A stretch of DNA of 6,590 nucleotides from assembly GCA_034431895.1 (NCBI GenBank), contig DAOUCM010000238.1, forward strand, positions 1-6,590, in the 5' to 3' direction. The notes under the pieces were generated by a model that was not told where the DNA came from, made no database searches, and was given only the letters and a program-made list of their open reading frames with translations. Source of the DNA: JAABUE01 sp034431895. GTDB taxonomy: Bacteria; Chloroflexota; Anaerolineae; Anaerolineales; Villigracilaceae. The position numbers were made by a program, and so were the translations under genes. This document shows positions 1 through 5,236 of the stretch, piece by piece; positions within the stretch are counted from its first letter, which is position 1; each line of letters opens with the position of its first letter.

Positions 1-1
1 C

Positions 2-271
2 TTGCGCCCTGCCATTGACATCCCTTATTGTCATCACGAAAAATGGGACGGAAGCGGCTATCCGCGTGGCCTGGCTGGCGAAGACATCCCTCTCAAGGCG
101 CGTATCTTTTCGATTGTAGATGTTTGGGATGCGTTGACCTCGCACCGGCCTTACCGTGAACCGATGCTTTTGGAAGACGCCCGCCAGTATATCGGCCAGC
201 AGGCTGGAACGCATTTCGACCCTCAGATCGCAAGGGTGTTTTTGAATAGCGGCCTTGCCTGTCTGCCTTGA
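2..271 (+). CDS. HD-GYP domain protein, C-terminal end (5' partial)
   Basis: This is the last 89 codons of a gene that begins before the window. HD-GYP proteins hydrolyse the second messenger cyclic di-GMP in the cytoplasm and are usually fused to a receiver, GAF or PAS sensor domain. The family signature is visible as HHEKWDGSGYP (visible residues 11-21), followed by the conserved GL..E.IPL.ARI..IVDVWDALTS.RPYR block (visible residues 23-52). The HD pair itself and any sensor domain lie upstream and cannot be seen. The C-terminal end is short after the domain (F-DPQIARVF), so nothing is fused downstream. The gene ends 11 nt before a strong palindrome and faces the secreted-protein gene on the other strand. 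Assignment to HD-GYP is secure; enzymatic activity and input signal cannot be judged from this fragment. Confidence 0.93.
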   Translation: MRPAIDIPYCHHEKWDGSGYPRGLAGEDIPLKARIFSIVDVWDALTSHRPYREPMLLEDARQYIGQQAGTHFDPQIARVFLNSGLACLP

Positions 272-281
272 AAAGTTGCTA

Positions 282-308
282 AAACGTCCCAAAATTTTTG
301 GGACGTTT
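282..308. terminator. Bidirectional terminator palindrome between convergent genes
   Basis: AAACGTCCC (282-290) is perfectly complementary to GGGACGTTT (300-308). The A4/T4 at the centre can extend the stem to 13 bp around a very small loop. It lies between two convergent stop codons (271 on +, 340 on -). The only T-rich tails are short (TTTG on +, TTTTAGCAACTTTT on -), so it fits an intrinsic terminator better for the - strand gene but probably serves both. Confidence 0.75.
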
Positions 309-339
309 GTCCTCTCGATCAGGGTTCAAGGGCGGTCGT

Positions 340-705
340 TTATGCCCTGACGCAAAGCAGTGTGAGTTTCGAGCCTTTTTTGAGGGCGGTATGCCCATGC
401 ATGGATCTATCACATGCTTTGTAGTGGTAGTTATAACTGCCCGAATAGACCCAATATTGATTGACGCCCGGTGCAACGTTGAGATTGTAGAGATGAGCCT
501 CGGTTCGATGGTCTAGTGTAAGGCTGATGTAGCGATTGGTTTTATTGACGATTTTGATGAGTACCGGTTTTGAGGTTGAGCCTGAGTCTACAATGGTCAT
601 TTGTACATCGCTTGTCGAGCCAGCGTGTACTTCTGCGGCGGGTACCAGGCTGACAGACAGGAGCAAAGCCAGCATCACTGAAAGAACAATCTGGAGCGTT
701 TTCAT
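340..705 (-). CDS. Small secreted protein of unknown function
   Basis: This is a 121-aa protein. A start 22 codons upstream (771) is open, but the ATG at 705 is preferred because it places a classical signal peptide at the N-terminus: K2, a hydrophobic core at residues 5-22 and an AXA-type site (VHA, 26-28). An AAAGGA Shine-Dalgarno-like sequence lies about 11 nt before the ATG. The mature part (about 93 aa) is predicted to be exported. It has a beta-rich pattern (VQMTIVD, PVLIKIVN, YISLTLD), a Tyr/Asn-rich segment (YWVYSGSYNYHYKAC, 84-98) and two Cys (98, 118) that could form a disulphide. The layout resembles small secreted proteins I recall from Anaerolineae (a PG...Y..Y..YKAC-like core), but no function is known to me. 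It stands alone, convergent with the HD-GYP gene. Base composition is AT-richer than dinG. Confidence 0.8.
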   Translation of the reverse strand: MKTLQIVLSVMLALLLSVSLVPAAEVHAGSTSDVQMTIVDSGSTSKPVLIKIVNKTNRYISLTLDHRTEAHLYNLNVAPGVNQYWVYSGSYNYHYKACDRSMHGHTALKKGSKLTLLCVRA

Positions 706-761
706 TTTTTTTCTTATCCTTTCTACGCCAACAGCACTAACGCTGCTGTGTGACAAATAGT

Positions 762-782
762 GTTCGATCAATCAAATCGAAC
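762..782. promoter_or_regulatory. Operator-like inverted repeat upstream of the secreted-protein gene
   Basis: GTTCGAT (762-768) and ATCGAAC (776-782) are a perfect 7-bp inverted repeat with a 7-nt spacer (CAATCAA). The site lies 57-77 bp upstream of the secreted-protein ATG. The size and symmetry are those of a dimeric regulator site. The loop and the AT-rich surroundings do not look like a terminator. I found no convincing -35/-10 pair near it, so its role is inferred. Confidence 0.4.
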
Positions 783-792
783 CTCATCACTA

Positions 793-837
793 ATATTACA
801 TGGTTTTGCAGGAGGGGATATTACAATTATGTTGCAG
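793..837. repeat. Imperfect 25-bp tandem direct repeat in the intergenic region
   Basis: ATATTACA followed 3 nt later by TTTTGCAG (793-811) recurs as ATATTACA followed 4 nt later by TGTTGCAG (818-837), a period of 25-26 bp. The repeat lies in the 261-bp gap between the divergent secreted-protein gene (start 705) and the 71-aa protein gene (start 967). The rest of this gap holds the inverted repeat at 762-782, the dinG remnant at 857-916 and a promoter-like element at 953. No convincing gene is present in it. The repeat could bind a regulator or be a chance duplication. Confidence 0.4.
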
Positions 838-856
838 AGAAAGGAATCGAAATGGT

Positions 857-916
857 TTACCTTCCCAACCACTGACCCGCCAAACGTGCCAAGTTGCTCC
901 ACAGTTCTTGTTTGAG
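857..916 (-). pseudogene. Decayed duplicate of the dinG 3' end
   Basis: Read on the - strand, this stretch encodes LKQELWSNLARLAGQWLGR followed by TAA. The C-terminus of the intact DinG encoded from 1569 is LKQGPLSNLARLAGQWVGR followed by TAA, so 15 of 19 residues are identical. DNA identity with 1569-1628 is 47 of 60 by my alignment. Most codon differences within the conserved stretch are third-position or otherwise silent (TTG/CTG, GCA/GCG, CGT/CGG, CAG/CAA, GGA/GGG), so both copies evolved under selection as dinG before this one was cut off. Upstream of residue L the match weakens and probably needs a 1-nt indel around 917-928; beyond about 945 no similarity is visible. There is no start codon or remaining gene body, so this is a remnant of a dinG reading frame and not expressed protein. 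Confidence 0.85.
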
Positions 917-952
917 CAATGCATTGCCGTCTTGGCTCCTTGTTTATCGGTG

Positions 953-963
953 TATAATGGAGG
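953..963 (+). promoter_or_regulatory. Perfect -10 hexamer abutting a Shine-Dalgarno before the 71-aa gene
   Basis: TATAAT (953-958) is followed immediately by GGAGG (959-963), and the ATG lies at 967. As a -10 box it would start transcription at about 964-967, giving a leaderless mRNA and leaving the GGAGG untranscribed. As a Shine-Dalgarno, GGAGG has a short 3-nt spacer. No good -35 is seen: TTGGCT at 932-937 has a 15-bp spacer. Both readings support translation from 967. Confidence 0.5.
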
Positions 964-966
964 CAT

Positions 967-1182
967 ATGAATCGCGCCTTGCTCACCGATCTGAAAGTAG
1001 ACCGTACTGTCTTTTCTGTTTCTTCTTTGACAGACGAATCTGACGAAAAAACATATTGGCTGGCGCGCACGCCTGTTGAACGCTTGCAACAGATGGAAAT
1101 TTTCCGCCAAATCAATTATGGACATCGTGCTGCCACCCGATTTCAAAGAGTTCTTGAAGTTGTTGAAAGAGAAAGGCGTTAG
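967..1182 (+). CDS. Small conserved protein, partner of the downstream nucleotidyltransferase
   Basis: This is a 71-aa soluble, charged protein without signal peptide or membrane segment. From memory, proteins of about 60-75 aa with the pattern S(L/F)xDESDEKxYWLxxTPxERL..(L/M)E..RQINYG(residues 19-52) and a terminal RxQRVLEVVER block (59-68) recur directly upstream of nucleotidyltransferases like the next gene. The order of these blocks and the gene pairing are the basis for calling it real. Its last 22 codons overlap the nucleotidyltransferase gene by 65 nt in another frame, and the conserved C-terminal block lies within that overlap, so neither frame can be dismissed. It is likely to act with its neighbour, plausibly as half of a toxin-antitoxin-like pair. 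Its biochemical role is unknown. The ATG at 967 is set by TATAAT/GGAGG just upstream. Confidence 0.82.
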   Translation: MNRALLTDLKVDRTVFSVSSLTDESDEKTYWLARTPVERLQQMEIFRQINYGHRAATRFQRVLEVVERERR

Positions 1183-1564
1183 ATATCTACTGATTGGGGG
1201 ATATGCCGTTGGGTATCACGGATATCCACGTGCTACTAACGACATGGACATTTGGATTTCTGTCCATCCCGAAAATGCCGAGCGGGTAGTTGGCGCATTG
1301 CGCGAATTCGGCTTCGACCTTCCTGAACTGACCCCTGAACTTTTTCTCGTAGAAAACAGAATCATTCGTATGGGCTTTCCCCCCATGCGGCTCGAAATTA
1401 CGACAAGTATTTCTGGTGTTGAATTTGAACAGTGTTACGCTAATCGAATTGTTGATACGATAGATGGTGTGGAAATTAGCCTCATTGCCCTATCTGATCT
1501 CAAAGAGAATAAGAAAGCCGCTGGTCGTCTCAAGGATTTGGTCGATCTTGAAAATCTGCCTTGA
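1118..1564 (+). CDS. Nucleotidyltransferase of the AbiEii/DUF6036-like type
   Basis: This 148-aa protein has the polymerase-beta nucleotidyltransferase core: IGGYAVGYHGYPRATNDMDI (residues 26-45) contains the GG motif (G27, G28) and the metal-binding pair D42-x-D44. The third acidic position seems to be E93 in RLEITTSISG, where relatives usually have Asp. The C-terminal block DLKENKKAAGRLKDLVDLENL (127-147) is typical of this family. Such enzymes transfer a nucleotide to a protein or RNA target, and several are toxin or antitoxin components; the target here is unknown. The ATG at 1118 is preferred over an in-frame ATG 14 codons upstream because MDIVLPPDFKEFLKLL matches the usual family N-terminus. 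No Shine-Dalgarno precedes it, so translation is probably coupled to the upstream 71-aa gene, which it overlaps by 65 nt. The stop lies 4 nt from the dinG stop on the other strand. G+C is markedly lower than in dinG. Confidence 0.88.
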   Translation: MDIVLPPDFKEFLKLLKEKGVRYLLIGGYAVGYHGYPRATNDMDIWISVHPENAERVVGALREFGFDLPELTPELFLVENRIIRMGFPPMRLEITTSISGVEFEQCYANRIVDTIDGVEISLIALSDLKENKKAAGRLKDLVDLENLP

Positions 1565-1568
1565 TTTG

Positions 1569-1628
1569 TTACCTCCCCACCCATTGACCCGCCAGCCGCG
1601 CCAGGTTGCTCAATGGCCCTTGCTTGAG
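1569..1628. repeat. Functional copy of the direct repeat bracketing the module
   Basis: This is the 3' end of the intact dinG, in the same orientation as the decayed copy at 857-916 (47/60 identical). The two copies are 712 bp apart, counted start to start, and between them lie the 71-aa gene and the nucleotidyltransferase gene with only 4 nt to spare at the right end. The arrangement is what results when a DNA segment enters the end of a gene and supplies a replacement terminus. Confidence 0.75.
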
Positions 1629-4367
1629 GGTGCAGCGCGGCAAGGATTCAAGGAATAGCCGCCCATATTGTTTCGTCATCACGCGCTTGTCTAACACGGC
1701 CACCACGCCGCGGTCCGATTGAGAGCGAATCAGGCGGCCAAATCCCTGGCGGAATTTCAAGATGGCTTCTGGCAGGTAATACTCGTTGAAGGCGTTTTCG
1801 TACATCTCCGAGCGGGCGGCAATCAACGGGTCGCTTGGAACGTCGAAAGGTAATTTGGCGATGACCACGATAGACAGGTCGGAGCCGGGAATGTCCACCC
1901 CTTCCCAGAAGGAGCGCGTACCCAGCAGCACAGCGCGCTCGGTGGCTTTGAACGATTCCAGTAAAGTATTGGGGGAGGCCCCGTCGCCTTGCTCCAGGAC
2001 GTAAATCTCTTCTCTGGCAAGCGGTCCGCTGATGCCCTGCGAGGTCTTTTTCAGCGCTGCATAAGAGGTGAACAATGCCAACATCCTGCCGCCGGTGGCT
2101 TTGGCTGTAGCAATGAGGGCGCGATCGAGCGCCTGTTGGTAGCCTGGCTGATTAGGCTCAGGGATGTCGTTGGGCAGATAGAGGAGGGTGGAATTCTCAT
2201 AGTCGAATGGCGAGCCAAGAGTCATCTCATCGGCGTCCTCGGCGCCCAAGATACGGCGCATATAATCGAACGATCCATGTGTAGTCAGCGTGGCCGAGGT
2301 CAGCACCATGCTTGTCTTTTCGTTCCACAAATGTTTTTGGATTAAATCTCCCACTTGCAAGGGGGCCGCGTTGAGCGATAGCCTTTCGCCGCGCGGGTTG
2401 ATTTCCATCCAATAGACTGTGCCGGCGTTGGGTTTGCTGATGAGCGCATTGACTTGCGCCTCAGCCTCTGCCATACGCCGATACAGGTTGCCCAGGTCGC
2501 TGATGACATCTTCCAGATTGTCATGCCCATCGGCATAGAGCGACGCTAAGTTTTGGTGCAGGTCGCTCAGGTTCTTCAGAAGGTGGTCGAGCGTCTCGTC
2601 GGTTTGCCCCCAGGTTAGTTCTACGTCGTCCCAACCGGGCAGGGTGCGGGTGGCCGGCAAGATGCGCGCTTGCCAGGCATAGTTGCTGGACGGCTGCCCC
2701 TCGCGCTGGTAGGCCGCGAACTCGCCCAGGGTTTGGAAAAACTCACGGTTCAGGTTGTCGAGACGGAAGGCTATATCGGCAGCGCGCGTCACTTTTTGCT
2801 GGAGCAGGCCGAAGTCCGAGGGGCGAAGCGAATCGTTCGTCTCGCTCAGGATGCGTCCCAACAGGCCAGAAGTCGTCCCTCCCAGTTCCTTCAGCATCCG
2901 CACCAGGTCGTATTCCGAAAAGCGGAATGAAAGCGCGTTCGTGGTGGCCGATTCGAGGTGGTGGGCCTCGTCTACAATCAAATAATTGTAAGCAGGCAGT
3001 ACATGGCTGCCAGCCGCAATATCCGCAAGCAGCAGGGCATGGTTGACCACCAGGATATGCGCCGCAACAGCCGCTTGGCGCGCCTTGTAGAATGGGCAGG
3101 CGCCATCAGTGTACTTGAGGCAGGTTTCTCCGCCGCAGGCATCGTCTTCAGCAGACAGGCGCGTCCAGATTTCTCGCTCCGCCGGGCCGGTCAAGTTGAT
3201 TTCGTTGCGGTCGCCCGATTGGTTTTCCAGCAGCCACACCAATACCTTTGCCAATACGCGCATCTCGTCCTCGTTGGCAGGAAAACGCTGGCGCATGTAT
3301 TGAAGGCGGCGCGGACACAGATAATTGGCACGCCCTTTCAGCACCGCCGCACGCAGGTCGAGCCCAAGCGCGGCGCGCAAGTCGGGGATGTCTTTTTTGA
3401 TGAGTTGGTCTTGCAAGTTGAGGGTGTTGGTCGAAACCACCACGCGCGTGTTGTTTTGCGTGGCAAACAGCGCCGCCGGAACAAGGTATGCAAAAGACTT
3501 ACCAACGCCCGTGCCGGCCTCCACCATCAAATGTTTCCCGTGTGACAGCGCATCCGCCACGGCGCGCAGCATTTCCACTTGCTCAGGACGCTGTTCATAG
3601 GCCTCGAAATATCGAGAAAACGGCCCGCCGTATTCCAGGATGGCGGCGGTTTCTTCTTCGTCCAAAGGGAGGACAGTTTCTGCCTCCTGCAAGGGTGGAT
3701 GACGGTCGTATTCGCGCTCGACGGAGAAGAAAGGGAATGCTACGCTTCTTTCCCCACCCTTTGCCTGCTCCCGTTTCCCTGAGCGGATGCGCAGCGATTC
3801 GCGGAACACCCATCCCGCGTTCCAGTCGAGCGGTTCAGAGAGACGCACGAACTCGGCCACCAGATCGAGCGGCAGTGTCTGCGCCATTTCCCACAGGCGC
3901 AGAAAGACGGCCTGAGTCACCTTGGCATCTTCCAGCGCGCGATGGGTAGCGGGCAGCAACACGCCCAATTGTTGCCCTAGCGAGCCTAGATTGTAGCGCG
4001 GCGCAGCAGGCAGCAGAACGGAGGCCAGTTCGTAGGTGTCTATGACCTCGTTGTAGCGCAGAATACCGCCCTTTTGTAAGAAGCCCAGGTCGAAGCGGAC
4101 GTTATGTCCGATGACCGGCGCCTCGCCAACGAAGGCTTCCAACTCATGCGCAATGTCGCGGAAGCGCGGCGCCTGGCGCAGCATGGCGTCGTCTATGCCG
4201 GTCAGGGCAGTGATGAATTCAGGGATGTGCCGCCCCGGGTGGACGAGCGAAGTCCATTCATCCTCGATGCGGCGCTCATTGAATTTGACCGCGCCAATCT
4301 CGATGATGGCATCGTGTTCGGCTTCCAGGCCGGTGCTTTCGATGTCCAGGGCTACGAATGTGGTCAT
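1569..4367 (-). CDS. dinG: DinG-family helicase with N-terminal DEDDh 3'-5' exonuclease
   Basis: This 932-aa cytoplasmic DNA-repair protein is close in length to the exonuclease-DinG of Firmicutes (about 900-930 aa). Residues 1-165 form a DnaQ-like exonuclease with all catalytic positions: D8-x-E10 (ExoI), D93 in GHNVRFD (ExoII), H142/D147 in HRALED (ExoIII). The helicase follows: Walker A EAGTGVGKS (283-291, K290), motif Ia around 309-322, DEAH (466-469), SAT (691-693), GTRSFWEGVDIPG (816-828) and QGFGRLIRS (874-882). Cys351, 411, 416 and 424 lie between motifs Ia and II, where XPD/DinG helicases hold a 4Fe-4S cluster. E. coli DinG lacks the exonuclease and, as I recall, B. subtilis DinG lacks the cluster; this protein appears to have both. 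Expected substrates are D-loops, R-loops or forked DNA. The start at 4367 fits the exonuclease N-terminus, although no Shine-Dalgarno is visible (CTCTACCCCC precedes the ATG). The gene ends 4 nt from a convergent gene, with no room for a terminator. Confidence 0.95.
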   Translation of the reverse strand: MTTFVALDIESTGLEAEHDAIIEIGAVKFNERRIEDEWTSLVHPGRHIPEFITALTGIDDAMLRQAPRFRDIAHELEAFVGEAPVIGHNVRFDLGFLQKGGILRYNEVIDTYELASVLLPAAPRYNLGSLGQQLGVLLPATHRALEDAKVTQAVFLRLWEMAQTLPLDLVAEFVRLSEPLDWNAGWVFRESLRIRSGKREQAKGGERSVAFPFFSVEREYDRHPPLQEAETVLPLDEEETAAILEYGGPFSRYFEAYEQRPEQVEMLRAVADALSHGKHLMVEAGTGVGKSFAYLVPAALFATQNNTRVVVSTNTLNLQDQLIKKDIPDLRAALGLDLRAAVLKGRANYLCPRRLQYMRQRFPANEDEMRVLAKVLVWLLENQSGDRNEINLTGPAEREIWTRLSAEDDACGGETCLKYTDGACPFYKARQAAVAAHILVVNHALLLADIAAGSHVLPAYNYLIVDEAHHLESATTNALSFRFSEYDLVRMLKELGGTTSGLLGRILSETNDSLRPSDFGLLQQKVTRAADIAFRLDNLNREFFQTLGEFAAYQREGQPSSNYAWQARILPATRTLPGWDDVELTWGQTDETLDHLLKNLSDLHQNLASLYADGHDNLEDVISDLGNLYRRMAEAEAQVNALISKPNAGTVYWMEINPRGERLSLNAAPLQVGDLIQKHLWNEKTSMVLTSATLTTHGSFDYMRRILGAEDADEMTLGSPFDYENSTLLYLPNDIPEPNQPGYQQALDRALIATAKATGGRMLALFTSYAALKKTSQGISGPLAREEIYVLEQGDGASPNTLLESFKATERAVLLGTRSFWEGVDIPGSDLSIVVIAKLPFDVPSDPLIAARSEMYENAFNEYYLPEAILKFRQGFGRLIRSQSDRGVVAVLDKRVMTKQYGRLFLESLPRCTLKQGPLSNLARLAGQWVGR

Positions 4368-4379
4368 GGGGGTAGAGGA

Positions 4380-4407
4380 TAGAAATTAGAGAGTAGAAAT
4401 TAGAGAG
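4380..4407. repeat. Two exact 14-bp tandem repeats in an AG-rich tract
   Basis: TAGAAATTAGAGAG occurs twice head to tail (4380-4393, 4394-4407), within a purine-rich run of about 65 nt (4369-4434) that continues as degenerate TAGAGAGGAGAGAG units. On the dinG strand it is a pyrimidine-rich leader immediately before the start codon. Slippage-prone tracts like this are common between genes in Anaerolineae, as far as I recall. It could affect dinG translation through copy-number change, but it lies outside the coding frame. Confidence 0.7.
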
Positions 4408-4443
4408 TAGAGAGGAGAGAGAGTAGGCAGCGAGTGGAAAGTT

Positions 4444-4460
4444 AGAACAAGTGTATCATA
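4444..4460 (-). promoter_or_regulatory. LexA-box-like palindrome overlapping a possible dinG -10
   Basis: AGAACAAGTGTATC (4444-4457, + strand) matches 12 of 14 positions of the Gram-positive LexA/DinR box CGAACRNRYGTTYC. On the - strand, TATGAT (4460-4455) could serve as the dinG -10 and overlaps this box by 3 bp; no good -35 is seen at 16-18 bp. The site lies 77-93 bp upstream of the dinG ATG. dinG genes are classic damage-inducible genes in E. coli, so SOS control is plausible but unproved here. Confidence 0.35.
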
Positions 4461-4467
4461 AAAACGT

Positions 4468-4520
4468 ACACGGATTTTTGGAGCAATCTGTGATCATCCG
4501 TGTGATCTGTGTCATCCGTA
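4468..4520. repeat. ATCYGTG tandem repeat with inverted arm
   Basis: Four 7-mers recur at 9-10 nt intervals: ATCTGTG (4486), ATCCGTG (4496), ATCTGTG (4505) and ATCCGTA (4514). ACACGGAT at 4468-4475 is the exact reverse complement of ATCCGTGT at 4496-4503, so the segment can also fold. From memory, similar 'atctgtgtcatccgtg' strings are scattered between genes in many Chloroflexota and Bacteroidota genomes as a low-complexity dispersed repeat. It lies between the NERD-like gene stop and dinG. Its role is unknown. Confidence 0.65.
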
Positions 4521-4543
4521 TTTGGAGATTCGGCCTGGCAGGG

Positions 4544-5236
4544 TTATTCAGGTAGAACTCCCTTGACCGCTTGCAGGCTGGCGGCGGTAATGGGCTTTTC
4601 TTTGGCTTTGTTGCGCATGAACTCTTTGAGTTTTTTCACCGGCAGGGCGGGGTAAGGTGAATCGCCGGCCTCGATCTCGATAGGCTCGTCAGTAAAGATC
4701 AGCGCCGCCTTGATTTCGGGGATTTCGCTTTCGTCCATTTGGGTCGCCAATGCCTTGTGGACGGCCTCTATTTCGGCCTTGGCTTCTAAATCGGGGCGGC
4801 CGATGCCCTCTTGCCCAAAGATGCGCAAATAGGTTTGCATGAAACCGCCGCCGCTCAAACGCCAGCGATTCTTCTGGTAAGCAACCTTGCCGCGCAGTTG
4901 GTAGGGAAGCAGCACCCAAATCCCTGCCGGGCCAACCAGCAGATGCGAGGCAGGCGTCATCCAGTGATAGATGACGAAATCACCAGGCAAGCCCTTGAGA
5001 CCGGCGTCCAGTTTCTCGTCGGGGCGCGGCGAGCGACCCCAGCGGTTGCCAAAGTACATGCTGATTTGCGTCATCGTGAAGCCGATCAGCAGCGAGGCCA
5101 GCGCCCACACGAACAATTCCTGGCGGGTAAAGGAAATGTACATGCCGATTACCAGCACGACCAAGGCGGCCAGACTCGTCCATAGCCCGATTTTGTGGTT
5201 ACGCTTGATTAATTTTTCGTTTTTGATGATTTTCAT
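4544..5236 (-). CDS. Two-helix membrane protein with a degenerate NERD-like domain
   Basis: This 230-aa protein begins with a basic segment (KNEKLIKRNHK) and two predicted transmembrane helices (about 17-35 and 40-58), with the rest presumably in the cytoplasm. Residues 85-118 (GDFVIYHWMTPASHLLVGPAGIWVLLP...RGKV) follow the NERD pattern of IDHLVVGPxGVFVIETKN-GKV. However, the acidic D before H and the E-x-K nuclease residues are replaced (SHLLVGP, LLPYQL), so nuclease activity is unlikely. ALIFTDEPIEIEA (178-190) fits a late strand of the same fold. I do not know a function; the NERD assignment is tentative. The ATG overlaps the stop of the MNT gene by 4 nt (ATGA), and AGGAG lies 4 nt before it, so translation is coupled. 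It is the last gene of the plsX-HEPN-MNT run before the repeat-rich dinG leader. Confidence 0.85.
   Translation of the reverse strand: MKIIKNEKLIKRNHKIGLWTSLAALVVLVIGMYISFTRQELFVWALASLLIGFTMTQISMYFGNRWGRSPRPDEKLDAGLKGLPGDFVIYHWMTPASHLLVGPAGIWVLLPYQLRGKVAYQKNRWRLSGGGFMQTYLRIFGQEGIGRPDLEAKAEIEAVHKALATQMDESEIPEIKAALIFTDEPIEIEAGDSPYPALPVKKLKEFMRNKAKEKPITAASLQAVKGVLPE

Noticed and set aside
706..771. 22-codon N-terminal extension of the secreted protein
   Set aside because: It would bury the signal peptide behind a charged stretch; the ATG at 705 has a ribosome-site-like AAAGGA and gives a normal signal peptide.
768..1115. 115-aa open frame on the - strand
   Set aside because: It is another wrong frame of the dinG remnant and the antisense of the 71-aa gene; no ribosome site or family pattern.
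1076..1117. Upstream ATG (1076) for the nucleotidyltransferase
   Set aside because: The extra 14 residues do not fit the family, and no ribosome site precedes it; MDIVLPPDF from 1118 is the expected start.
796..1146. 116-aa open frame on the - strand with Cys/His/Trp-rich end
   Set aside because: It runs antisense through the 71-aa gene and out of frame through the dinG remnant, whose true frame gives SNLARLAGQWLGR; no recognisable protein pattern.
2958..3545. 195-aa open frame on the + strand inside dinG
   Set aside because: Antisense shadow of the helicase core, Arg/Gln-rich low-quality composition, no conserved motif.
4484..4520. Short regularly spaced repeats resembling a CRISPR array
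   Set aside because: The units are 7 nt with 2-3 nt between them; there are no spacers of CRISPR length and no cas genes.
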